Below, one piece after another: positions 24,538 to 33,473 of a DNA stretch of 64,000 nucleotides. The position numbers were made by a program, and so were the translations under genes. Every line of letters begins with the position of its first letter. The first letter of the stretch is position 1. The notes beneath the pieces were generated by a model. The model worked only from the letters and a program-made list of their open reading frames with translations. It was not told the origin of the DNA and did not search any database. The stretch is from Paenibacillus_T sp033239625 (GTDB lineage Bacteria; Bacillota; Bacilli; Paenibacillales; Paenibacillaceae): contig NZ_BTCK01000027.1 of NCBI RefSeq assembly GCF_033239625.1, forward strand, positions 24,743 through 88,742, written 5' to 3'.

Positions 24538-26052
24538 ATGATTCAGAAGAAAAATAAGTTAATGCTGTTGTTGTCGCTTAGCGCCGTATTATTAAGCTGC
24601 ATTGTTCATTTGCTTCAGAGAAGGTTCAATCTCTTCGATGAGCACGATATGAGCGCCATGCATATGGAACCACTCACCCCTGATCCAATCGGCCTTAATA
24701 TACTGCTTCTAATCCCGATTATCGGGTTATTCGCGAGCGGTTACATCTACATAAGGGTTCGCAAAGACCACGCCGTTATTCCTATCCTTGTCACACTCGT
24801 TCTGACGTTCAGCAGCATATCGATTATTGCCGGCAGCGGCGGCTCCGTAGAGTTCCATTTCTCGATCTTCATGGTTGTTGCAACGGCCGCTTATTATGAA
24901 CGCATTCGGCTAATCGTCCTAATGACCGTGCTGTTCGCCATTCAACATATCGGCGGCTTCTACTTATTCCCTGAGCTTGTCTATGGCATGTCGGCGACAT
25001 ACATGATGCTCGTCATTCATGCGGGATTTCTCATTCTCACTTCGGCTGCCACTTCGCTGCAAATCCGTTCGAAGCATAAGATTACAAGCGAACTGGAGGC
25101 GGACAGGGAGCAGAAACAGCAGCAGCTTGTTGCCATCTTGGATCGTGTGAAGCTGCTGTCCGATCAGTTAGGGCAGACTTCGGAGACTGTCGCTGAGAAA
25201 TCGCAGACGTCGATTCAGATGAATGAGGAGATGAATGCATCCTTCAAGGAAGTGGCAGCGGGGCTTCGAACACAAGAGGAATCGGTAAGCAGTATTGAGC
25301 ATAATTTGCATGACATCAATGGTCGAATCGTTCAGACAGCACAGTCATCTGAGGAAATCAAACTAAGCGCCTCCCAGACAGGTGCAATCGTGATGGATAA
25401 CGATCAACAGATGAAGTCGCTGTTTGAGCAAATCGTTGTCGTCGCGGATTCGATCGAGACGGCCTCGACGACGATAATATCGCTGCATGAGTCCTCGCAG
25501 AAGGTTGAAAGCATTATTGCCACGGTGCAAGAGGTTGCGAATCAGACGCATTTGCTGTCATTGAATGCGGCAATCGAAGCTGCGCGCGCAGGCGAGCAAG
25601 GCAAAGGATTCGCTGTCGTTGCGGCAGAAATCCGCAAGTTGGCGGAGCGGAGCGGGGAAGCGACCAAGGAGATCCAATCTATACTATCATTGATTCGCGT
25701 AGAGAGCATGTCTTCCGTCGAGCAGATGGAGCAGGGCAGAGCGGCAACTGATTTATCCGTCATTCGAGCGAAGGATACGATTGCCGGGTTCGAGCGGATG
25801 AGCGAGGATTTGAACCATATGATTGGGCTGGTACATCATCTAGACAGCGCCATTCATTCGATTCAATCCGCATCGGTTGAAATCGCGAGCGAGATCAGCA
25901 GCATTCACGCCATTACGCAGCAAAGCGCCGCCGCAGTCGACCAGTTGTTCACCGTCAGCGAGACGCAGATGAGCAGCTCGAAGGAAGTGGATGGCGAGAT
26001 CGTTCAACTGAAAGACCTATCGAAGTCATTGTATAAGCAGTTCTCGGCATAG
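24538..26052 (+). CDS. Methyl-accepting chemotaxis protein with multi-helix membrane sensor
   Basis: The 504-residue protein starts at the ATG after AAGGAGAGTCTG. The N-terminal half has about six membrane helices (residues 8-180) and no large extracellular domain. The C-terminal signalling domain (about 215-500) contains the conserved hairpin tip (VANQTHLLSLNAAIEAARAG, EQGKGFAVVAAEIRKLAERS). Such receptors sense membrane-associated or intracellular cues and control CheA. A HAMP domain is not evident. The leader carries a terminator-like hairpin. Confidence 0.92.
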   Translation: MIQKKNKLMLLLSLSAVLLSCIVHLLQRRFNLFDEHDMSAMHMEPLTPDPIGLNILLLIPIIGLFASGYIYIRVRKDHAVIPILVTLVLTFSSISIIAGSGGSVEFHFSIFMVVATAAYYERIRLIVLMTVLFAIQHIGGFYLFPELVYGMSATYMMLVIHAGFLILTSAATSLQIRSKHKITSELEADREQKQQQLVAILDRVKLLSDQLGQTSETVAEKSQTSIQMNEEMNASFKEVAAGLRTQEESVSSIEHNLHDINGRIVQTAQSSEEIKLSASQTGAIVMDNDQQMKSLFEQIVVVADSIETASTTIISLHESSQKVESIIATVQEVANQTHLLSLNAAIEAARAGEQGKGFAVVAAEIRKLAERSGEATKEIQSILSLIRVESMSSVEQMEQGRAATDLSVIRAKDTIAGFERMSEDLNHMIGLVHHLDSAIHSIQSASVEIASEISSIHAITQQSAAAVDQLFTVSETQMSSSKEVDGEIVQLKDLSKSLYKQFSA

Positions 26053-26165
26053 TTGTTGAGGCAGAGGCAGGCTTATGGATTCCAGAGTGAGCTGAACGTT
26101 ACAGTCTAATCAGACAGACTGTCGTATCTCAATCATGAAACCATGGGCCTGCCTTCTTGGCATTG

Positions 26166-26726
26166 TTACGTGCTCTTCTGATAAGTGAGCTGCACGACGC
26201 CGGATGAGAACGTTCTGGTTTGCACCAATTGCAGGTTCAACCTCTGCTTGATGTCTTGGAACAACGGTTTTCCTTCTCCCAGAATAACAGGGTGAACCGA
26301 TAGTCGAAACTCGTCCACTAGACCTAGATGGATGAAGGTAGTGATTAGGCTAGATCCCCCGTACAGCCAGATGTCTCGACCGGGCTTGTTCTTCAGCTTC
26401 AATACTTCTTCTTCGATCCGTTCCGTTATGTATAACGCGCTGGAATCGCTCTCTCGCTCTGTTCTAGAGAACACTATCTTCTCTTTGCTATGAATGGAGT
26501 TCCAGAATTCAAGCTCGGCAGCGTCGGACGATTCCGGTCTATACTGTCCCCATAAATCATAGCTTTTTCTCCCGTACAGAATCGTGTCGATTTGGTCCAG
26601 GAATTGGTCGAACGCCATTTCGGGGTCCATGATGCACCAATCGATTTCGCCATTGGGTCCTTCGATGAAACTATCCAAAGTTACCGCTAGATCGAGAATA
26701 ATCTTTCGCTGTCTTGGCTGATCCAT
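26166..26726 (-). CDS. Dihydrofolate reductase / RibD C-terminal family protein
   Basis: The 186-residue protein resembles YyaP/YwjB-type reductases: RKIILDLAVTLDSFIEGP at the start, ILYGRKSYDLW in the middle, and the NADPH-binding DIWLYGGSSLITTFI. The C-terminal VDEFRLSVHPVILGEGKPLF is typical of the RibD_C fold. The substrate is unknown; true folate or riboflavin roles are unlikely for this stand-alone subgroup. The ATG at 26726 is chosen because AAGGAGGA lies 8 bases upstream; an in-frame ATG at 26768 has no such site. Confidence 0.88.
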   Translation of the reverse strand: MDQPRQRKIILDLAVTLDSFIEGPNGEIDWCIMDPEMAFDQFLDQIDTILYGRKSYDLWGQYRPESSDAAELEFWNSIHSKEKIVFSRTERESDSSALYITERIEEEVLKLKNKPGRDIWLYGGSSLITTFIHLGLVDEFRLSVHPVILGEGKPLFQDIKQRLNLQLVQTRTFSSGVVQLTYQKST

Positions 26727-27038
26727 TATTACGATTCCTCCTTGTTCATTCGGATAGGGTTTCTTCACCTTAGAATAAGGTTATTCCATCATCAGATCAA
26801 ATAGAAAAGATGGATGATATGAATATTTTGAACAACAGTGCCTCATAGGAAGCAGCGGGCTGCCACATGGCGGCAGATCAATCTGCTGCTTTATCATTTT
26901 ACCAACATGATCAATGTTGCAGTAGATTAAAGGATTGCTTCCAATGGCTTGCTTCACCCGAATATAATCCATTATTGCAGGATGAACGATTAAAGAAAGG
27001 GGGATGCACGATCCTGCTTTTTCCTATATCATGGAACT
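26727..27038. other. Gap with no supported gene
   Basis: AT-rich stretch with several short open frames but no convincing start site, domain or repeat. It may be decayed coding DNA linked to the fragment that follows. Confidence 0.4.
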
Positions 27039-27237
27039 GTGAAAGCGGTTCAACCTATCGCCGACCTATGCGTTACGGATGAGGTCTATGAGCAACGATT
27101 GTCGGCATGCAAGCGAATGCTCGAAGCTAATGAATGGCGTCGCTTGTCAGGCATGCGGCTGCATTATCCCGGTCGTTGCTAAGCAGAAGGAGCGCCGCTG
27201 TCCGCTGCCGAACGGCGGGCCGTGGGCTTCCATTTAA
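27039..27237 (+). pseudogene. Frameshifted remnant of a small Cys-rich protein (DUF6171-like)
   Basis: One frame encodes ADLCVTDEVYEQRLSACKR. Near 27120 the coding continues in another frame as CSKLMNGVACQACGCIIPVV and ends CPLPNGGPWASI. Read together this gives the CxxC...CxxCGC...CP spacing of small zinc-binding DUF6171-type proteins, so a one-base shift has broken it. A translational frameshift or a sequencing error are the alternatives. Confidence 0.5.
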
Positions 27238-27400
27238 CAAACTCGATAACAGCACGCATAAGGACAGGGTGGTGGCATACTCTGTTCTTCAACGTGTATA
27301 ATTTGTCAAAGTATAACGAAATGAACGATGATTATCGATATATACTTCATCTAACCATAAGCGTGTTCGTCGATTATTAATATATTAATACAATTATTAA

Positions 27401-27414
27401 TGGTATGGGTTTCA
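27401..27414 (-). promoter_or_regulatory. Candidate LacI operator upstream of lacI-family gene
   Basis: Read in reverse, TGAAACCCATACCA matches the shared operator TGAAACCCATTTCA at 12 of 14 positions. It lies 68 bases upstream of the regulator start, which suggests autoregulation. Confidence 0.6.
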
Positions 27415-27481
27415 TAGTTGTGATAGTTCTGTTATCATGGATACAAGACAAATATGATCTTTCCTAAGGATGGATAGGGGC

Positions 27482-28525
27482 ATGGTGAAGAATACAACCA
27501 TATACGATATTGCGAGAGAGGCGGAGGTGTCCGTCTCGACAGTATCGCGTGTGTTGAACGATACAGCGCCAGTAAAGGCCAGTACGAGAGATAAGATCAT
27601 GAAAGTGATCGAGAAGCATAAGTTCCAGCCGAACGCATTGGCTAGAAGCTTGATCAAGAAAGAAACGGGTACGATCGCGATGATCGTCCCTGACATAACG
27701 AACCCGTTCTTTCCAGAAGTGTTCTACGGCGCCAATCAAGAAGCGAGAGATAAGGGCTATACGTTCTTCCTGTGCAATACGTCCGGCGATGATGACCGGG
27801 AATCCGAATATTTGACTATTCTGCGCGAGAAACGCGTTGACGGCATCATCTTCATCGGCGGTCGGATCAATCTGGCGAATTGTCCGCCGGAGCTTGTTCA
27901 AGAGGTGCAGGAGGCGGCGGAAACGATTCCGGTCGTGCTCGTGAACGGCAATCTTGCCAAGACGAAGTTCCATCGGGTGTACAGCGATGAGGCGGTTGGC
28001 GCCGCGCTTGCAACTCAGCACTTGATTGATTTGGGCCACCGGGATATCGCCTTCATCGGCGGGCTGGACTTCATGACCACGACGATCCAGAAGGTGAAAG
28101 CGGTCAAGAAAACGCTGGAAGACCAGAAGCTGACGCTGCGCAAAGAGTGGATCCAATATGGCGAGTTCTCCATCCAAGCCGGACGCGACTTGATGAACAA
28201 GCTGCTCGATGACAGCGAGCATCGGCCGACGGCCGTTCTATGCGTGAATGATTTTACTGCGATCGGCGCGATCAAGGCTGCATCGGAGCGCGGATTGCGC
28301 ATTCCGGAAGATATCTCGATCGTCGGCTTCGACGACTCGCCGCTGTCGACCGCCGTCATTCCGGAGCTGACGACCGTAACGCAGAATACGCATGAGCTGG
28401 GCAAGTATGCGGTGGAGCGGATTTATCAGATCAACAACAGTATGCCGACGAAACGGACGACCGTACTAACGCCTAGGCTGATTGTGCGTCAGAGCAGCGG
28501 ACCTGCACCTTCCAGACGCAAGTAA
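27482..28525 (+). CDS. LacI family transcriptional regulator of the arabinogalactan locus
   Basis: The 347-residue protein has the N-terminal LacI helix-turn-helix and hinge (TTIYDIAREAEVSVSTVSRV, then FQPNALARSLIKK). The periplasmic-binding-like effector domain (about 62-340) contains IAMIVPDITNPFFPEV, VDGIIFIGG and ISIVGFDDSPLS. It probably binds the TGAAA-N4-TTTCA operators found in tandem upstream of the GH35, GH30-operon and second GH35 units and singly upstream of itself, and is released by a galactan-derived sugar. The ATG at 27482 follows GGATAGGGG; an upstream in-frame ATG (27470) overlaps that site. Confidence 0.92.
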   Translation: MVKNTTIYDIAREAEVSVSTVSRVLNDTAPVKASTRDKIMKVIEKHKFQPNALARSLIKKETGTIAMIVPDITNPFFPEVFYGANQEARDKGYTFFLCNTSGDDDRESEYLTILREKRVDGIIFIGGRINLANCPPELVQEVQEAAETIPVVLVNGNLAKTKFHRVYSDEAVGAALATQHLIDLGHRDIAFIGGLDFMTTTIQKVKAVKKTLEDQKLTLRKEWIQYGEFSIQAGRDLMNKLLDDSEHRPTAVLCVNDFTAIGAIKAASERGLRIPEDISIVGFDDSPLSTAVIPELTTVTQNTHELGKYAVERIYQINNSMPTKRTTVLTPRLIVRQSSGPAPSRRK

Positions 28526-28550
28526 TAATTCAAATTGGGTTGGCTAAGAG

Positions 28551-28605
28551 CTCGTCGAAACACTACCTTTTCGCAAGAAGGAGTGATTCGGAGGGCTTTT
28601 TTTGT
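28551..28605 (+). terminator. Terminator of the lacI-family gene
   Basis: A long stem formed by GCTCGTCGAA/TTCGGAGGGC outside and CACTACCTT/AAGGAGTG inside, followed by seven T. Confidence 0.75.
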
Positions 28606-28789
28606 TTCAGCGCGTGCAGCTCTGACGGAGGTTTCAGTGGTCGTTTTGTTATATTGTCATGTCATCACTTGTTCCGCCATGCAATCTTGGTAGAAACCTG
28701 AGATCCCTTATGCAGCAAGGGATATTGCTGATTTGTACCTGCTCCGAATAAATGATGTATGCGTTTTCAATAAGGTTCCAGATCCTGTA

Positions 28790-28819
28790 TTGACAGATTA
28801 TCCAAGGCGGCGATATAAT
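28790..28819 (+). promoter_or_regulatory. Consensus sigma-A promoter of the first GH35 gene
   Basis: TTGACA and TATAAT with an 18-base spacer. The predicted transcription start falls a few bases before the tandem operators. Confidence 0.85.
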
Positions 28820-28832
28820 GACCTCAGATTAA

Positions 28833-28860
28833 TGAAACCCATTTCATGAAATAGATTTCA
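28833..28860 (+). promoter_or_regulatory. Tandem LacI operators, site 1
   Basis: TGAAACCCATTTCA is followed without a gap by TGAAATAGATTTCA. Both are TGAAA/TTTCA inverted repeats, placed just downstream of the promoter where a repressor would block transcription. Confidence 0.8.
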
Positions 28861-28903
28861 TAGCATTTTCATGCGAATCCTAACCGATGAGGTGGTGCGC
28901 TTG

Positions 28904-31708
28904 ATGGAATCAGTAAATGTGGAACCGATCGTGCAATGGACACCGAACAGCGTATCCATTCAAGGGAAGTCTGTTATTCTCCTCAGCGCTTCCTTATTTT
29001 ATTTCCGTATCCCCCGCGAGCTGTGGCGGGAACGGCTGGCGCAAGTGAAGGCGTATGGCTACAACTGCATTGATGTCTATTTTCCTTGGAACTATCATGA
29101 GCTTCGCGAAGGGGAATGGGACTTTAATGGTCAGCGCGATGTTGAGGCTTTCCTGGAGGCTGCAAGGGAAGAAGGTCTGTGGGTTATAGCAAGACCTGGT
29201 CCGTACATTTGCTCCGAATGGGATGGCGGCGCGCTGCCGGCTTACTTGCTGGCGAAGGATGGCATGCGGATTAGACAGAACGATCCAGTCTTCCTTATGC
29301 ATGTGTCACGTTGGTTCGAACAGATTATGCCGATCTTATCGCGCTTCCAGCTTGGAGCAGCAGGTTCGGTTATAGCCATTCAGCTGGATAACGAGCTTGA
29401 TTTCTTCGATTGCAAGGATCCGCAAGGGTATATCGCTGCATTGCGGGACATGACGCTGAAAGCGAACGTAACCGTTCCTTTGATCGCCTGCGCTGGTCAA
29501 GGCGGATTGATCGAAGCATCCGGCTTAACGGAAGGCGTAATGCCGACATGCAATTTCTATCCGGATGACCGCGACCCGATCTTCGAGCAGAAGGTGCACA
29601 GCTATCGCAGCATCCTCGCTGGGATGGGCTATCCGCTGCTTGTCACGGAGACGAATCGCTCGCACTACTTGCTGCGAAGGCTGTTGTCAGCCGGAGCCAA
29701 GCTGCTTGGCCCTTATCTGCAGGTGTCGGGAACCGACTTCGGATTTACGAATGCAACGAATAACTGGGGCAGACCACTTGCCTTTATGACGTCGGATTAC
29801 GATTTCGGCGGGATGATTTCTCCCGAGGGCATCGTACGAGGCGAAGCATACGAGGGAAGGCTGCTGACTCGCGTCATTGGTACATATGGAGATGCTATAG
29901 CACAGGCGGAGGCTGAATTCGAAACCGATTGGAAGCTGGCGGATGAGCCCGCGCAAGCGTTCGGGCCTCACGAGCTTAAGCTGCAAGGCGGAGGAAGCTT
30001 GTTGTTCGTAACGAACGGAGACAATGAGGCGAAGCAGATCGATATACAGAGCCGTCATCTCGAATCGTCCTCGGAATTGTATCCGCTGTCATTGCCATCA
30101 GGCAGATCGATCATCCTTCCGGTAGATGTACCGCTTGAACGGTGGGGCGCTTCAGGCAAGCTGATTTATGCAGGTGCCGAGCTGTTTCATGTTGAAGCGG
30201 ATGATCAGCGAACGGTGCTTCTGTTCCACCAACATGCGAAGAGCGAGATCGTACTTGAACTCGAAGGATACGTGGCAATCGATACCGTTCATGCAGATGC
30301 AGCGGTCGATCAGAACCTTGTCCGCCTTAAACTCTCGGTTACAGAGAATGAAGACGGCCAAGTCGTCATTACGCTGAAGGATGGACGCCAACTGATCCTT
30401 GTTTCAACGACATTGATGAAAGCGCTGTACATGGAACGTTACTTGATCGATGAGGGCATTGTCATCGAGCAGCCGGAAGCGGCTTCGATTGAACGAGTCC
30501 AGGCGAACGTGCAATGGCAGCTCGCTGAATTCAATCCCGCCGTGTCGATGGTATCCGATCTGAGCTCCGACGATGTGGTGCGGATTAAGGGCACGATCGA
30601 TTACTTGGAGAAGGTAGGCATATACAGAGGTTTCGCTTGGTATGAAGGCCATGTCGCAGCTGTTAACAACCGGAAGGCACATGGTTTGTTCATTCGCCAA
30701 GGCAGCGACATTATCTCGCTGTATGCAGACGGACGGTATGCAGGAACTGCAGTGCCTGCGGGCAGCAGCTGGTACATCCCTTTTGCAGAGCCGAAGACGG
30801 TATCTGCCATTACAGCGAAGACCGAAATTTGGGGACATTCGAATTTCGACGATGCTAGATTGCTAGGACTCAGACTTCACGCGCTCAAAGGTTTGAAGGG
30901 CATTGCAGCCGTGTTTCGATCCGCGGATATTACGCAGAACTGGCATGTGCATCGTCTGCAGGATCGTCCCTTCAAGCAGGAATGGACCGAATCGTTCGAT
31001 GATACATTGTGGCCGATGGTAGGCTTCGGTGGATGGATGTCGCCGGATCATCCGGTTCGTGAATTATACCGGCGCACCTATAGGACGGACGCAGAAGCGA
31101 ATCGATTCATCGTACATCTTGAAGGTTTCCAAGGTAAGGCGGTATGGTACATTAACGGCAGAGAAGCTGGTGAAGTACATCCGTATGATCCTTACTTGGA
31201 CCTTTCATCGCTTGTAACACCGGGCGAGCAGCTGCAATTCACGGTACTCGTCGAGCGGGCTCAAGGAGCAAGGGCAGGAAGAGTACGATTCTACGAAGCG
31301 GTCGACGCCGACAACTGGACGATATCCGGAGCCGAAGAAGGATTGCTGGCGCATGCTCAGCGTCATCGGCAGGCAGCGGAGACGGTGGAGCTGCCTCTAT
31401 CGCTCGAGAGCGGAGGAGCGGCATGGTTGTATGCGGCAGTCGCTAATTCCGATCGAGGACGCGGATGGCGGGTGCGAGCAGATGGGCAAGGTTTGAAAAT
31501 GACCGTGTTCCATAATGAAACCATCGTAAGCCGACTGTGGCTGAAGGGCGGAGCGGAAAGGCCGGTGCTGACTGGCGGCGACGCAAGCTCGATTTACTTG
31601 CCAGGTCCTTGGTTCGGAGATGACGGCGCACAACTCTCGATCTTGCTGGAGGCGGTTGATCGACAGGAACCAGGACAACTGAACGGACTAGAGTTCATAG
31701 CTTTATAA
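28904..31708 (+). CDS. GH35 beta-galactosidase-like glycoside hydrolase (divergent)
   Basis: The 934-residue protein has the GH35 barrel in its first 350 residues: LSASLFYFRIPRELWRERL, NCIDVYFPWNYHELREGEW and RPGPYICSEWDGG. The acid/base is Glu164 in IQLDNELDF and the nucleophile Glu249 in LLVTETNRS. Beta-sandwich domains follow to the C-terminus, including a jelly-roll with WYINGREAGEVHPYDPYLDL. No signal peptide, so cytoplasmic. It would remove terminal beta-galactose from imported oligosaccharides. The active-site wording (LDNELD for VENEYG) is unusual, so another glycosidase specificity is possible. The ATG at 28904 follows GATGAGGTGG; an earlier in-frame ATG at 28871 lacks a site. Confidence 0.88.
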   Translation: MESVNVEPIVQWTPNSVSIQGKSVILLSASLFYFRIPRELWRERLAQVKAYGYNCIDVYFPWNYHELREGEWDFNGQRDVEAFLEAAREEGLWVIARPGPYICSEWDGGALPAYLLAKDGMRIRQNDPVFLMHVSRWFEQIMPILSRFQLGAAGSVIAIQLDNELDFFDCKDPQGYIAALRDMTLKANVTVPLIACAGQGGLIEASGLTEGVMPTCNFYPDDRDPIFEQKVHSYRSILAGMGYPLLVTETNRSHYLLRRLLSAGAKLLGPYLQVSGTDFGFTNATNNWGRPLAFMTSDYDFGGMISPEGIVRGEAYEGRLLTRVIGTYGDAIAQAEAEFETDWKLADEPAQAFGPHELKLQGGGSLLFVTNGDNEAKQIDIQSRHLESSSELYPLSLPSGRSIILPVDVPLERWGASGKLIYAGAELFHVEADDQRTVLLFHQHAKSEIVLELEGYVAIDTVHADAAVDQNLVRLKLSVTENEDGQVVITLKDGRQLILVSTTLMKALYMERYLIDEGIVIEQPEAASIERVQANVQWQLAEFNPAVSMVSDLSSDDVVRIKGTIDYLEKVGIYRGFAWYEGHVAAVNNRKAHGLFIRQGSDIISLYADGRYAGTAVPAGSSWYIPFAEPKTVSAITAKTEIWGHSNFDDARLLGLRLHALKGLKGIAAVFRSADITQNWHVHRLQDRPFKQEWTESFDDTLWPMVGFGGWMSPDHPVRELYRRTYRTDAEANRFIVHLEGFQGKAVWYINGREAGEVHPYDPYLDLSSLVTPGEQLQFTVLVERAQGARAGRVRFYEAVDADNWTISGAEEGLLAHAQRHRQAAETVELPLSLESGGAAWLYAAVANSDRGRGWRVRADGQGLKMTVFHNETIVSRLWLKGGAERPVLTGGDASSIYLPGPWFGDDGAQLSILLEAVDRQEPGQLNGLEFIAL

Positions 31709-31714
31709 CCATTA

Positions 31715-31742
31715 TGAAACCCATTTCATGCAACCGGTTTCT
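31715..31742 (+). promoter_or_regulatory. Tandem LacI operators, site 2 (main operon)
   Basis: TGAAACCCATTTCA, identical to sites 1 and 3, is followed directly by a weaker TGCAACCGGTTTCT. A possible -10 (TTATAA at 31703) lies just upstream, at the end of the GH35 gene. Confidence 0.78.
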
Positions 31743-31843
31743 ATAAAATTCGACAGATTCATTCGACAAAATAAGGTTTCCATAGCACACGAGTTTGCGG
31801 ATGTTGACCGATTCCGATTGATCGAGAGCAGCGCGGATCATGG

Positions 31844-31877
31844 AGCCCCTCCATTCATTATTGAATCGGAGGGGGCG
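31844..31877 (+). promoter_or_regulatory. Stem-loop in the 5' leader of the main operon
   Basis: GCCCCTCC and GGAGGGGGC pair, enclosing ATTCA/TGAAT. No T-run follows, so it is not a plain terminator. The leader from operator to first start codon is about 210 bases. Confidence 0.45.
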
Positions 31878-31955
31878 GTCGACATTCACGAGACTGGGTC
31901 AACTGAGGTTTATGAAAGCGGTGTCATTCGAGTGGGCAGGGTTAGGAGTGAACAA

Positions 31956-33425
31956 ATGTTTCTTCGTAAGAAAAGGTTCATCATCCCAATCGTCTTCTTG
32001 CTTATGTGTCTCGTTGTTAGTTCATTCGCTTATCGGTCAATTATGCAGCATGATTCTAAGCCAGAGGATGAAGGCGGCGATGTAGTGGGGGATTCCATTC
32101 AGCTTAACTACGATAAGACCTATCAGGAAATCGAAGGCTTCGGAGCATCCGGCGCTTGGTGGGCGCAAGATGTCGGCGGCTGGGATAATATCGACGACAT
32201 TATGGATTTGCTCTACGACAGCAAGAAAGGCATCGGGCTCAACATTTATAGGTACAACATTGGGGCCGGCCAGCCTACGGTCGCAGATGATCCATGGCGC
32301 AGTACGGAATCGGTTGAAGTATCGCCGGGCGTTTACGATCTCAATCGAGACAAGAATGCAATCAATGCGATGAAAGCGGCGGTCAAACGCGGCGCTACGG
32401 TTGAATTGTTCGCCAACAGCCCGCCGGCGAGGCTGACGAAATCCGGCTACTCTTCCGGCGATCCGAACGGACTGTCCAATCTGCCGCCGGAGAACGAAGA
32501 AGCTTTTGCAACTTATCTAGTTGATATTACGGAGCTCTTCCTGAAGGAGGGCATACCGGTCAAATATCTAAGCCCGATCAATGAGCCGCAATGGGAGTGG
32601 AAGGGCGGGCAAGAGGGCAATCACTACGAGCCGGAGCAGGTCATCAGTCTATCGCGTAAGGTAGCGCTGGAGCTGCAGAAACGGGATCTGCCGGTGAAGC
32701 TGCTCATCGCCGAATCCGGCACATGGAACGACCCGAACTACACGCTCGCCATGTATAAGCGAATTATGGACGACGAGGTGCTGTCGAAGTCGATCGATGC
32801 CTATGCGGTGCACTCCTATTGGGCAACCGAGAAGGATAAGCGAATTGCTGCTGAGTATTTCTCGCAGTTCGAGGATATGCTCCCGCTGTACCAGACCGAA
32901 TGGTGCGAGATGGTGAATGGCGGTGCGGCTACCTTGGATGCCGCGCTAACGCTCGCGAAGACCATCCACGAAGACATGACGATTTTAAACGTGTCGACGT
33001 GGGAACAATGGCTGGCTGTCGCCAAGGGAGATTATCGGGATGCGCTTGTGTATGTGAATGAGTCTACCCGCGAATTCGGCGCAGCTAAGCGAATGTGGAG
33101 CTTCGGCAATTACGCCAAGTTCATCAAGCCGGGCTATCACCGAATCGAGACCGACAATGGGGACAGCGACATTCTCGTCTCTGCTTATGCGAGTCCGAAC
33201 GAGAAAGAGACAGTCATCGTGGCGATCAATACTTCCGCTTCGGAGAAGCCGATCACCTTCGGCGATCTGAAAGGGAAGAAGGCGTCGATCTACGAGACTT
33301 CGAACAACGCCGACCTTGCGCTTGTGAAGGAGGTGAACGGACTGAAGCACTATGTGCTTCCAGCGGAGTCGGTAACAACCTTTGTGATTCAAACAACGAG
33401 CTTTCTTGAAGGGATTCTAGGGTAG
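31956..33425 (+). CDS. Membrane-anchored GH30 glycosidase, probable endo-beta-1,6-galactanase
   Basis: The 489-residue protein has an N-terminal membrane anchor (MFLRKKRFIIPIVFLLMCLV) that places the enzyme outside the cell. The GH30 barrel begins QEIEGFGASGAWWAQDVGG and contains ELFANSPPARLTKSG, the acid/base Glu210 in SPINEPQWEW and the nucleophile Glu315 in LYQTEWCEM. A C-terminal beta-domain completes the family fold. The motif set resembles endo-beta-1,6-galactanases (GH30_5 type) rather than glucosylceramidases or xylanases. It would cut the galactan side chains of arabinogalactan at the surface. The ATG follows TTAGGAGTG; upstream in-frame starts fall within the operator. First gene of the operon. 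Confidence 0.85.
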   Translation: MFLRKKRFIIPIVFLLMCLVVSSFAYRSIMQHDSKPEDEGGDVVGDSIQLNYDKTYQEIEGFGASGAWWAQDVGGWDNIDDIMDLLYDSKKGIGLNIYRYNIGAGQPTVADDPWRSTESVEVSPGVYDLNRDKNAINAMKAAVKRGATVELFANSPPARLTKSGYSSGDPNGLSNLPPENEEAFATYLVDITELFLKEGIPVKYLSPINEPQWEWKGGQEGNHYEPEQVISLSRKVALELQKRDLPVKLLIAESGTWNDPNYTLAMYKRIMDDEVLSKSIDAYAVHSYWATEKDKRIAAEYFSQFEDMLPLYQTEWCEMVNGGAATLDAALTLAKTIHEDMTILNVSTWEQWLAVAKGDYRDALVYVNESTREFGAAKRMWSFGNYAKFIKPGYHRIETDNGDSDILVSAYASPNEKETVIVAINTSASEKPITFGDLKGKKASIYETSNNADLALVKEVNGLKHYVLPAESVTTFVIQTTSFLEGILG

Positions 33426-33473
33426 CGAAGTTAGCATTACCTAAAGAGGTAGTACTAAAAGGGAGGATCAACA

